DNA from: Anaerolineae bacterium
Lineage (GTDB): Bacteria; Chloroflexota; Anaerolineae; Aggregatilineales; Phototrophicaceae
DNA length: 5,220 nt
Assembly: GCA_020848855.1 (NCBI GenBank)
Contig: JADLHH010000438.1
Coordinates: 1 to 5,220 of the forward strand
Reading direction: 5' to 3'
Position numbers and translations under genes: made by a program. Below, in pieces: positions 1-5,220 of this stretch (positions within the stretch are counted from its first letter, which is position 1; each line of letters opens with the position of its first letter). Under the pieces are notes generated by a model. It was not told where the DNA came from, made no database searches, and saw nothing but the letters and a program-made list of their open reading frames with translations.

Positions 1-653
1 ACGACGAGCCGCCGGATTTCGACACGCCGCGCGAAGACCGGCGCGGATCGGGCTTACAGGCAGGCACGGGCGCGTCCAATTTGCGCGAGGCGGCGCTCGA
101 AGCCTACTGTTTGCGCCTGCTGCTGCGTCAACCGGCGCTGATCTACGACGTGAACCGCAAGCTGCGCGAGCTTGCCGCCGGTAATCCGGCGCTGACGGAC
201 GGCGCATTAAGCGATCTGAGCAGTGAGGATTTCACACGAACCAGCTATCGCGCATTGATGGATCAGTTTCTGCGGGCGGTCGAGCAGGATGAACTGGAGC
301 CGCTCGATTATCTGGGGACGACGCTCCAGAATGATTTGATCGCCGAAGTGGAGATGCTGCTCGCCGATGAGTGGGAAGATTGGCAGGTGCGACCGAAAAA
401 CAGCTTCACGACCGACTTAACTATCATCAGAAAGCAGGCGGAACGGTTCAGTGGCGTGGTTGACATGAGCGCTGAGCTGGTCGAAACGGCGCTCAAGCTG
501 CGCAACGTGCGGCTGGAACGCGAGCGGCAGGAACTGGTCTATCTGGAGATGGACGGGGATATGCCCTACCAAACCCATATCATGTTGTCTATACTGGCGA
601 AACGCCTGATTGATACCGAACTGAACCATCGCTCGCAATTGCTGCGGCAGTAA
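1..653 (+). CDS. dnaG: DNA primase, C-terminal helicase-binding part (5' end outside the window)
   Basis: The frame is open from the left edge (first full codon at 3) to TAA at 651-653, giving 216 visible residues. The N-terminal zinc-binding and TOPRIM catalytic domains of primase would lie upstream, so catalysis cannot be judged here. Visible residues 1-26 are a Pro/Asp/Arg/Gly-rich linker. From about residue 28 a helical domain begins (REAALEAYCLRLLLRQPALI), resembling the DnaB-binding C-terminal domain of DnaG, which recruits primase to the replicative helicase at the fork. The last ~80 residues are highly charged helix, including LKLRNVRLERERQEL. A TTG at 81 could be taken for a start, but the reading frame is open before it and the linker is typical of an interdomain region, so it is treated as internal. 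The strongest support is context: rpoD follows after 15 bases, the classic dnaG-rpoD order. The C-terminal domain is poorly conserved in sequence, so the name rests on both cues. Confidence 0.85.
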   Translation, partial: DEPPDFDTPREDRRGSGLQAGTGASNLREAALEAYCLRLLLRQPALIYDVNRKLRELAAGNPALTDGALSDLSSEDFTRTSYRALMDQFLRAVEQDELEPLDYLGTTLQNDLIAEVEMLLADEWEDWQVRPKNSFTTDLTIIRKQAERFSGVVDMSAELVETALKLRNVRLERERQELVYLEMDGDMPYQTHIMLSILAKRLIDTELNHRSQLLRQ

Positions 654-662
654 TATCTGGAT

Positions 663-667
663 AAGGG
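663..667 (+). promoter_or_regulatory. Purine-rich RBS-like AAGGG, abnormally close to rpoD start
   Basis: The only Shine-Dalgarno-like tract before rpoD is AAGGG at 663-667, one base before the ATG. Normal spacing is about 5-9 bases. No other in-frame ATG, GTG or TTG lies between the dnaG stop and 669, and the MAKKRTRK start looks natural. Translation therefore probably depends on ribosomes terminating at dnaG just upstream (translational coupling) rather than on this site alone. Confidence 0.35.
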
Positions 668-668
668 C

Positions 669-2315
669 ATGGCGAAAAAACGAACCCGGAAAGACGAACC
701 AAACGCGACCGACGAATTCCCGAAAGCCGAGGAAGGCGAAGAGCTGAGCGGCGAATTTGAGTTCGAAGACGATATGGAAGACGCCGAGGTCGAAGGCGAC
801 TTCGATTTTGACGACGACCTGGCGCTGAAGGATGACGATATCGCCGACACCATGCTGGGCGACGACGATCTCACCGACATCGACGACGACCTGCTGCTCG
901 GCGAAAGCGCGCGGATCGATACCTTCGCGCTCGCCGACGACCCGGTGCGGATGTACCTGAAGGACATCGGGCAGGTTCCGCTGCTGGACACCAACCGCGA
1001 AACCTGGCTGAGTGTGCAGATCGCCGCCGAGCAGATGCTCGAAGCCGAGATCGACCGGCTGAGCCAGCAGGCTGCCAGTGGGCTGCCAGACGAGCCGGAG
1101 ATCATTCTGGCGGTCTACGGCGACGTAAAGCGCAACTGGGAAGAAGTCCAGACGCGCGTAAAAGCCTTCAAGGTCGAGCCGCCCAGCCTAAAAGCGATCA
1201 TCGACGAAGTACAGTCGATCACCGACGACTGGGACGTGAGCGGCAGCTCCTACGTTCGCGACTACCTGCGCCAGCGCGAATGGGGGCGGGATGACCCGTG
1301 GACGGAGATGGCGCGGCGGCTGTTCGAGGTCATTCACGGCTTGTATCTGATTCCGTTCCGCGAACAGCTTTCGATCCGGCGCTACGTGATCGAGCACAAG
1401 GACGAACTGCCGAGCGAAGATCAGTTCCGCCAGTGGTTGATGGCAGACACCGACGCGCTCGAAATGCTGCAGGAGCGCTTCGGAGAAGTCGAGCGCAAGG
1501 CGGAATACGCCGCCGAAGCCCTGACCCGCGCCAACCTGCGCCTGGTCGTTAGCGTCGCCAAGCGCTACATGGGGCGCGGCATCAACTTCCTCGACCTGAT
1601 TCAGGAAGGCAACATCGGCTTGCTGCGGGCGGTCGCCAAGTTCGACCACACCAAAGGCTTCAAGTTCAGCACCTACGCGACCTGGTGGATTCGGCAGGCG
1701 ATCAGCCGGGCGATTGCTGACCAGGCGCGCACGATCCGCATCCCGGTGCATATGGTCGAGACGATCAACCGGCTGATGCGCGTGCAGCGCCAGCTAACGC
1801 AGGAACTCGGCGCAGAGCCGAGCGCCGAGCAGATCGCGCTGGAGATGGATTTCCTGACGCCCGACGAGACCAAAGCCATCAAGCTGATCCGGCGCGAAGG
1901 CTCGCGGATGGACCCCGGCTTGTCGCGCAAGCTGCGGCGGGCGGCGCAGAAAGTCCGCAAGATCATGCGGCTGTCCCAGGAGCCGATGAGCCTCGAAATG
2001 CCGATCGGGCAGGAAGACAACAGCCTGCTGGGCGACTTCATTGAGGACGACAAAGTGCCGGGTCCGGTCGATGCCGCCAGCCGCCAACTTCTGAAGGAGC
2101 AGATTCGCTCGGCGCTGGGTGTGCTGAGCGAGCGCGAGCGCGAAGTGCTGGAAATGCGCTTCGGCTTGCTGGACGGGCAGGATCACACGCTGGAAGAAGT
2201 GGGCAAGCACTTCGGCGTGACGCGCGAGCGCATCCGGCAGATCGAGGCGAAAGCGCTGCGCAAGCTGCGCCACCCGACGCGCAGCCGGCAGCTACGCGAT
2301 TATCTGGAGATTTGA
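669..2315 (+). CDS. rpoD: RNA polymerase primary sigma factor (sigma-70, RpoD/SigA)
   Basis: This 548-aa protein directs core RNA polymerase to housekeeping promoters. Residues 1-8 are basic, and 16-90 are extremely Asp/Glu-rich, in the place of region 1.1. Region 1.2 is at about 91-125 ([17 protein letters not shown]). A long non-conserved helical segment fills about 126-283. Regions 2.1-2.4 occupy about 287-360, with core-binding [17 protein letters not shown] and the melting and -10 recognition segment [19 protein letters not shown]. Region 3 starts near 361 and contains about 27-30 extra basic residues between 395 and 428, before the conserved [12 protein letters not shown] and GDFIEDD of region 3.2. 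Region 4 (about 475-548) has the helix-turn-helix that reads the -35 element, with [21 protein letters not shown]. The full region set and the long N-terminus mark a group 1 sigma rather than an alternative sigma. It lies 15 bases after dnaG in the same frame and is followed by a strong terminator. A weak -10-like TATACT at 590-595 inside dnaG has no good -35 partner. Confidence 0.98.
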   Translation: MAKKRTRKDEPNATDEFPKAEEGEELSGEFEFEDDMEDAEVEGDFDFDDDLALKDDDIADTMLGDDDLTDIDDDLLLGESARIDTFALADDPVRMYLKDIGQVPLLDTNRETWLSVQIAAEQMLEAEIDRLSQQAASGLPDEPEIILAVYGDVKRNWEEVQTRVKAFKVEPPSLKAIIDEVQSITDDWDVSGSSYVRDYLRQREWGRDDPWTEMARRLFEVIHGLYLIPFREQLSIRRYVIEHKDELPSEDQFRQWLMADTDALEMLQERFGEVERKAEYAAEALTRANLRLVVSVAKRYMGRGINFLDLIQEGNIGLLRAVAKFDHTKGFKFSTYATWWIRQAISRAIADQARTIRIPVHMVETINRLMRVQRQLTQELGAEPSAEQIALEMDFLTPDETKAIKLIRREGSRMDPGLSRKLRRAAQKVRKIMRLSQEPMSLEMPIGQEDNSLLGDFIEDDKVPGPVDAASRQLLKEQIRSALGVLSEREREVLEMRFGLLDGQDHTLEEVGKHFGVTRERIRQIEAKALRKLRHPTRSRQLRDYLEI

Positions 2316-2321
2316 AGCAGG

Positions 2322-2353
2322 CGGGGCGGTCGGAAGATCGCTCCGTTTTGTTT
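2322..2353 (+). terminator. Intrinsic terminator of the dnaG-rpoD operon
   Basis: A 10-bp stem (2322-2331 paired with 2336-2345, two G-U pairs in the RNA, otherwise Watson-Crick) closes a GGAA loop of the GNRA class. The T-rich tail TTTTGTTT (2346-2353) follows at once. It starts seven bases after the rpoD stop codon. This is the standard Rho-independent layout on the + strand, and it separates rpoD from the Uma2-family gene. Confidence 0.85.
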
Positions 2354-2386
2354 CGGGCTGCGGCACGAAGGCGCGAAGAAATACGC

Positions 2387-2392
2387 TACAAT
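2387..2392 (+). promoter_or_regulatory. Candidate -10 element of the Uma2-family gene
   Basis: TACAAT matches five of six bases of the sigma-70 -10 consensus and lies in CGCTACAAT, downstream of the rpoD terminator where a new promoter is needed. It ends 31 bases before the ATG. At 17-bp spacing the -35 position (2364-2369) reads CACGAA, a poor match, so the assignment rests on the -10 and its position. Confidence 0.45.
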
Positions 2393-2423
2393 GGTAGACG
2401 TGTCTGGGAGATGAGTCGAGCCG

Positions 2424-2963
2424 ATGGCAGTCGAGAAGCAGCTTTACACAATTGAGGAGTTTAAACAGTTCGTAAGCGAACCGGAGCATTCGGATCGGCT
2501 GTTCGAGCTGATCAACGGGGAGATCACCGAGAAAATGCCGGGGACGACACGCAATTCATCGATTGCTGCCTGGATCATATTCTTCGTCCGGCTTTTTTGT
2601 CGTGAAAGGGAAATTCCCTGTTTTGTCACCGGCGAGCAGGGAACCTATAACATTCTAGGGCACGCTTTTGCGCCCGACTTCGCCTACAAGCAGACACCGA
2701 CTAATGCCGAATATCCCGATCCGGTCGCACCGCTGTGGGTGGTGGAAGTGATTTCACCCAACGACAAGCCGCTCGATGTGCGTGCCAAGCGTATGATCTA
2801 TCTTGCTGCTGGAATCCTGTACTGGGAACTCTACCCGGAGGATCAGAGTGTGGATGTATATGCCCCTGGTCAGTCGATGCATACTTATCGGGCTGGCGAT
2901 GTCGTGGGTGTGGGTGAGTTGATCCCTGGCTTCACGCTCACTGTCTCCGAATTGTTTGAGTAG
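2424..2963 (+). CDS. Uma2 family protein (DUF820), predicted PD-(D/E)XK nuclease fold
   Basis: The 179-aa length is normal for the Uma2/DUF820 family, annotated as putative restriction-endonuclease-like proteins whose biological role is largely unknown. Family motifs appear in order: LFELINGEI (residues 26-34, Glu29 and Glu33), APDFAY (83-88, Asp85 as likely metal ligand), WVVEVISPND (105-114, Glu108), then DVRAKRMIYLAAGILYWEL (118-136, with Lys122 as a possible migrated catalytic lysine), a strand ending in VDVY, and a closing segment with IPGFTLTVSELF. The usual hydrophobic-Trp-Val-Val-Asp-Pro strand is replaced here by ILYWELYPED. The start at 2424 fits a complete N-terminus; upstream GGGAG (2406-2410) is 13 bases away, so initiation may be modest. 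No methyltransferase or other restriction partner is in the window. Arg codon choice is more mixed than in rpoD. The next gene begins nine bases after the stop and is probably co-transcribed. Family membership is well supported; nuclease activity is inferred. Confidence 0.88.
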   Translation: MAVEKQLYTIEEFKQFVSEPEHSDRLFELINGEITEKMPGTTRNSSIAAWIIFFVRLFCREREIPCFVTGEQGTYNILGHAFAPDFAYKQTPTNAEYPDPVAPLWVVEVISPNDKPLDVRAKRMIYLAAGILYWELYPEDQSVDVYAPGQSMHTYRAGDVVGVGELIPGFTLTVSELFE

Positions 2964-2967
2964 GGAG
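2963..2967 (+). promoter_or_regulatory. Shine-Dalgarno site of the 69-codon gene
   Basis: GGGAG overlaps the last base of the Uma2-family stop codon and sits five bases before the ATG at 2973. This spacing and sequence are much better than expected by chance in a nine-base gap, and support both the small gene and its coupling to the upstream gene. Confidence 0.65.
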
Positions 2968-2972
2968 TCGTC

Positions 2973-3182
2973 ATGACCGCGCGCTATGCCATTCACGTTC
3001 CGAAAGTAACGGAGATGTTTCTGGATGGCGAAGATGAGAGAAAGGCGCTTGAGCGAGGCAGGTATTATAGAAACGAAAACGAGTATGATGTCGTCACGGT
3101 TTTTCGCATAGAGGACGATGTCAAAACGCCAACAGCTTTTTTCTGGAATGGGCAAAAATTCATCCCGCAGACTAGCGAATGA
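2973..3182 (+). CDS. Small hypothetical protein paired with the Uma2-family gene
   Basis: I do not recognise this 69-aa protein. It is strongly charged, has no cysteine, no signal peptide and no membrane segment, so a soluble cytoplasmic protein is likely. Residues 14-38 are a probable charged helix ending in YYRNENEYD. Residues 39-66 look like two or three beta strands (VVTVFRIED, TAFFWNGQKFIP), giving a small alpha+beta outline. Support for it being real comes from the well-placed GGGAG ribosome-binding site, the nine-base gap after the Uma2-family stop and the lack of any competing gene on either strand. Codon use differs from rpoD: four of its six arginines use AGA, AGG or CGA, and many codons end in A or T, which hints at separate ancestry. 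It might be a regulator or inhibitor of the Uma2 protein, or unrelated; the sequence does not decide. Confidence 0.62.
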   Translation: MTARYAIHVPKVTEMFLDGEDERKALERGRYYRNENEYDVVTVFRIEDDVKTPTAFFWNGQKFIPQTSE

Positions 3183-3246
3183 GCGGGCGCTGTTCCAAGC
3201 CCGGCACGCGGCATTTTTCCCCCTGATCCCCTGCGCGTCTTTGCGC

Positions 3247-3252
3247 TAGAAT
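3247..3252 (+). promoter_or_regulatory. Candidate -10 element of the Nudix-GNAT gene
   Basis: TAGAAT matches five of six bases of the -10 consensus and lies in CGCTAGAAT, differing by one base from the CGCTACAAT before the Uma2-family gene. As there, it ends exactly 31 bases before the start codon. The best upstream -35 guess, CTGATC at 3223-3228 with an 18-bp spacer, is weak. Confidence 0.4.
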
Positions 3253-3283
3253 TCTCCAAATGATTTAGACAATCAAGGCTGCT

Positions 3284-4252
3284 ATGCCTCAGGAACTGAC
3301 CTTCTGCCCGGTTTGCGGGCATAAGCTGATCGCCAGACAAGAAGCCGGGCGCATCCGCCAGGTGTGCGAATACTGCGGCTACATTCATTACGTCAACCCC
3401 GTGCCGGCGGTCGGCATCGTCATCGAGATGGACGATGGCGTGGTGCTGATCCAGCGCAAACACCCGCCGCATCAGGGACGTTGGGCGCTGCCGAGCGGCT
3501 ATATCGAAGCCGACGAGAGCGCCGAAGAAGCCGCCATCCGCGAAGCCGAGGAAGAGACCGGGCTGAAAGTCGAGATCATCGAGCTGGCGGGCGTCAATTC
3601 CTTCCCGGAAGGACCGCCGCTCAGCGGGATTATGATCTTCTTCCGCGCGCGTCCGGTCGGTGGCGAACTGCGGGCGGGCGACGACGCCGAAGCTGCCCGC
3701 GTCTTTCCGCTCGATCAAGTTCCGCTGCTGCCGTTCCGCACCCACCGCGAGATGATGGCACAGTGGCTGGCGCATCACGCCGAGCCGGAGAACGGGTCGC
3801 GCCCGCCGCAGCCGGGGGAATTCATCATTCGCTCGGCGGAAGCTGCCGACGCCAACGAGATCATGGCGCTGCTGCACCTGATTCCGGCGAACCGCAAACT
3901 GGTGCGTGATGAATGGCGTGCTGTTTACCAGCGCTTCCGCGAAGCGGATGGCGTCGAGGTGATCGTCGCCGTCGACCCACAAACGCCGCCGATCATCGCC
4001 GGGTTCGTGGCGCTCTCGGTGGTACGCGGGCTGACCGAAGGGCGCGGCTTGATCAACGACATCGCCGTGCTGCCCACCTACCAGCGGCGCGGCGTCGGCA
4101 CGGCGCTGCTCGAAGCGGTGATGAAGCGCGCCGAGCGGCTGAACCTGCATCATCTGATGATCAACGTCGAGCGCGCCGACGACCGGGCGAAAGCGTTCTA
4201 CGAGGCGCTCGGCTTTGCCAGCGGCGACATCCTGCATCTGAGGCTGCGCTAG
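3284..4252 (+). CDS. Zinc-ribbon Nudix hydrolase fused to GNAT N-acetyltransferase
   Basis: This 322-aa protein has three modules. Residues 8-31 form a zinc ribbon with two CxxC pairs (CPVC at 8-11, CEYC at 28-31). Residues about 40-165 are a Nudix hydrolase domain with a complete Nudix box: Gly72, Glu78, then REAEEETGL at 86-94, fitting GX5EX7REUXEEXGU, so Mg-dependent cleavage of a nucleoside diphosphate linked to another group is expected. The zinc-ribbon arrangement resembles NADH pyrophosphatase and ADP-ribose pyrophosphatase-like proteins, but the substrate cannot be read from sequence. After a Pro/Gly-rich linker (about 167-178), residues about 180-322 are a GNAT domain: IRSAEAADA start, acetyl-CoA-binding motif A with QRRGVGTALLEAV (267-279), and ERADDRAKAFYEALGF (296-311). 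The start is fixed by the zinc ribbon beginning at residue 8 and by AAGG (3275-3278) five bases upstream. It is probably cytoplasmic, with no sign of frameshift. Both activities look intact; their joint role is unknown. Confidence 0.93.
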   Translation: MPQELTFCPVCGHKLIARQEAGRIRQVCEYCGYIHYVNPVPAVGIVIEMDDGVVLIQRKHPPHQGRWALPSGYIEADESAEEAAIREAEEETGLKVEIIELAGVNSFPEGPPLSGIMIFFRARPVGGELRAGDDAEAARVFPLDQVPLLPFRTHREMMAQWLAHHAEPENGSRPPQPGEFIIRSAEAADANEIMALLHLIPANRKLVRDEWRAVYQRFREADGVEVIVAVDPQTPPIIAGFVALSVVRGLTEGRGLINDIAVLPTYQRRGVGTALLEAVMKRAERLNLHHLMINVERADDRAKAFYEALGFASGDILHLRLR

Positions 4253-4256
4253 TCGT

Positions 4257-4284
4257 TTTACGCTGATTTTAACCCCTCGATAAT
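4257..4284 (+). promoter_or_regulatory. Candidate sigma-70 promoter of the secreted nuclease gene
   Basis: TTTACG (4257-4262, four of six -35 bases) is separated by 16 bases from GATAAT (4279-4284, five of six -10 bases). It begins five bases after the Nudix-GNAT stop, and transcription would start near 4291, leaving a leader of about 77 bases. A second -10-like TATAGT at 4307-4312 lacks a good -35 but would start the RNA just before the palindrome at 4325. Confidence 0.45.
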
Positions 4285-4324
4285 ATGCCTCTGCCCGATT
4301 ACGGTTTATAGTAGGCGGGTACGG

Positions 4325-4339
4325 ACGGTCGCCGACCGT
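4325..4339 (+). promoter_or_regulatory. Perfect 15-bp palindrome in the leader of the nuclease gene
   Basis: ACGGTCG, a central C, and CGACCGT form a perfect 7+1+7 inverted repeat. It is 28 bases upstream of the ATG and between the promoter candidates and the ribosome-binding site. As DNA it could be an operator for a dimeric repressor; as RNA it could form a short hairpin near the 5' end of the message. No T-run follows, so it does not look like a terminator for the upstream gene. Confidence 0.45.
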
Positions 4340-4354
4340 TTCGCCCGGTGTGTC

Positions 4355-4360
4355 AGGGAG
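4355..4360 (+). promoter_or_regulatory. Strong Shine-Dalgarno site fixing the nuclease start
   Basis: AGGGAG lies seven bases before the ATG at 4368, near-ideal sequence and spacing. Because the gene runs out of the window without a stop codon, this site and the following signal peptide are the main evidence for the chosen start. Confidence 0.75.
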
Positions 4361-4367
4361 AAAAGCC

Positions 4368-5220
4368 ATGCGCCATCTTCGATTGTTTTGTTCCGTATTC
4401 CTGCTGATCGCGCTGCGGCTCGCGGTCGCTGCTGCGCCGGTGGCGACCAGCGACCTGTGCGCCGCGACCGATACGCTGGTCGGCGCGATACAGGGGGGCG
4501 GCGAGCGCTTCGCGCTGGGCGGCACGCTGACCATCGAAGGGATTGTGACTGCCGACTTCGAGGATGATGGCGACGACCGCACCTACGATCTGCGCGGCTT
4601 TTTCGTGCAGGACGCGGGCGACGGCGACTCGGCGACATCGGACGGCATGTTCGTGCTGACCGGAGAGCCGCAAAGCTACGTCGCGGTCGGCGACCGTGTG
4701 CAGGTCATCGGGGTAGTCGGCGAATCGTCGCCGCGCGGTGCATCCGAGACGCGGCTGAAAACCAATGGCGCAGGTATCGCCGTGTGCAGCACCGATAATC
4801 CGCTGCCCGCGCCTGTCGAGATCACGCTGCCGTTCGCCAGCACCGCAGCGCGCGAGCAGTACGAGGGAATGCTGGTCACGTTTCCCCAGCCGCTAACAGT
4901 AACGGAAATGTACCTGCTGGGGCGGCACGGCGAACTGCTGCTCTCCGGCGGCGGGCGGCTGCCGCAGCCGACCAACGTCGCGCTGCCCGGCGCGCCGGCG
5001 CAGACGGTGCTGGCTGCCAACGAACTCAACCAGATCATCCTGGACGATTCCAATCTGACCGAAGACCCTGACCCGATCGCTTTCCCGCCGCCGGAACTCG
5101 CGGCGGCGAACACCGTGCGCGGCGGCTATCTCGTCTCCGGCGTGACCGGCGTGCTGACTGAATCGCCAGGGCGCGTGACGAACAGCGGCAGCACAACCAT
5201 CGCCTTCCGCGTGCGCGTGA
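4368..5220 (+). CDS. Secreted ExeM/NucH-type extracellular nuclease, N-terminal part (3' end outside the window)
   Basis: The frame is open from ATG 4368 to the right edge, giving 284 codons. Residues 1-23 look like a Sec signal peptide: basic start with Arg2 and Arg5, a hydrophobic core (LFCSVFLLIALRLAVAAA) and likely cleavage after an Ala near 21-26, so the product should be exported. Residues about 33-140 resemble the OB-fold-like domain at the front of extracellular nucleases of the ExeM/NucH and YhcR type, with IEGIVTADF (56-64), GFFVQDAGDGDSATSDGMFV (77-96) and VAVGDRVQVIGVV (105-117). Residues about 165-200 carry the family pattern EGMLVTFPQPLTVTEMYLLG followed by GELLLSGGGRLPQPTN. A further conserved-looking block is NELNQIILDD (218-227), then NTVRGG (248-253). 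In this family a C-terminal endonuclease/exonuclease/phosphatase domain cuts extracellular DNA; it would lie beyond the window, so activity cannot be confirmed. A role in scavenging phosphate or nucleotides, or in biofilm DNA turnover, is inferred from the family. Confidence 0.87.
   Translation, partial: MRHLRLFCSVFLLIALRLAVAAAPVATSDLCAATDTLVGAIQGGGERFALGGTLTIEGIVTADFEDDGDDRTYDLRGFFVQDAGDGDSATSDGMFVLTGEPQSYVAVGDRVQVIGVVGESSPRGASETRLKTNGAGIAVCSTDNPLPAPVEITLPFASTAAREQYEGMLVTFPQPLTVTEMYLLGRHGELLLSGGGRLPQPTNVALPGAPAQTVLAANELNQIILDDSNLTEDPDPIAFPPPELAAANTVRGGYLVSGVTGVLTESPGRVTNSGSTTIAFRVRV

Noticed and set aside
81..83. TTG as the start codon of the first gene
   Set aside because: The same frame is open to the left edge and encodes a typical interdomain linker before this codon, and no ribosome-binding site precedes it. 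The gene is a partial dnaG rather than a short complete gene.
590..595. TATACT as an internal rpoD promoter within dnaG
   Set aside because: It matches the -10 consensus at five of six bases, but the -35 position reads TACCAA and the TG is one base too far away for an extended -10. Such matches occur by chance within coding DNA.
1188..2273. Minus-strand open frames opposite rpoD (about 126-187 codons each)
   Set aside because: They lie opposite the most conserved sigma-70 regions and overlap each other, as expected of shadow frames in GC-rich coding DNA.
2424..3182. Restriction-modification or toxin-antitoxin system
   Set aside because: Uma2 proteins are often labelled restriction endonucleases, but there is no methyltransferase or specificity subunit in the window, and the 69-aa neighbour has no recognisable antitoxin motif. 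The pairing is reported only as an unexplained association.
3184..3218. Possible terminator after the 69-codon gene (CGGGC/GCCCG with a downstream T5 run)
   Set aside because: The stem has only five pairs with a 10-base loop, and the T-run starts ten bases after the stem, so it does not fit an intrinsic terminator.
3065..4582. Minus-strand open frame of 505 codons across the Nudix-GNAT gene and both its flanks
   Set aside because: It is antisense to a protein with clear zinc-ribbon, Nudix and GNAT motifs and to two intergenic regions. Its product starts with low-complexity Ser/Pro/Ala and shows no recognisable domain. Long antisense frames are common opposite GC-rich genes.

Overview
The window looks like chromosomal DNA of a GC-rich bacterium, most likely a member of the Chloroflexota (Anaerolineae or a relative). 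That assignment is an inference. It rests on a dnaG-rpoD pair whose sigma factor carries an extra basic segment in region 3 that I associate with that phylum, on a Uma2-family nuclease gene, and on an ExeM/NucH-type secreted nuclease. No 16S rRNA or other decisive marker is present. Every gene I can support lies on the + strand.

Layout. Positions 1-653 hold the 3' end of dnaG (primase C-terminal, helicase-binding part). Fifteen bases later rpoD (669-2315) encodes the complete primary sigma factor. This is the dnaG-rpoD core of the classical macromolecular-synthesis operon, linking replication initiation with housekeeping transcription. A strong intrinsic terminator (10-bp stem, GGAA loop, T-rich tail) at 2322-2353 closes the operon.

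Next comes a short, less GC-biased accessory unit. A Uma2/DUF820 PD-(D/E)XK-type protein (2424-2963) is followed nine bases later by a 69-codon gene of unknown function (2973-3182) with its own good ribosome-binding site. Then a 322-aa protein (3284-4252) joins a zinc ribbon, a Nudix hydrolase domain and a C-terminal GNAT acetyltransferase domain. Last, a gene starting at 4368 and running off the right edge encodes the signal peptide and N-terminal part of a secreted ExeM/NucH-like nuclease. Its leader holds a promoter candidate and a perfect 15-bp palindrome.

The first two genes form a clear functional unit. The downstream genes appear to be independent accessory or housekeeping genes with their own promoters. 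I see no rRNA, tRNA, CRISPR array, insertion sequence or prophage signal. I also see no convincing new multi-gene system. The least-explained pieces are the 69-aa partner of the Uma2 gene, the Nudix-GNAT fusion, and the palindrome before the nuclease gene.
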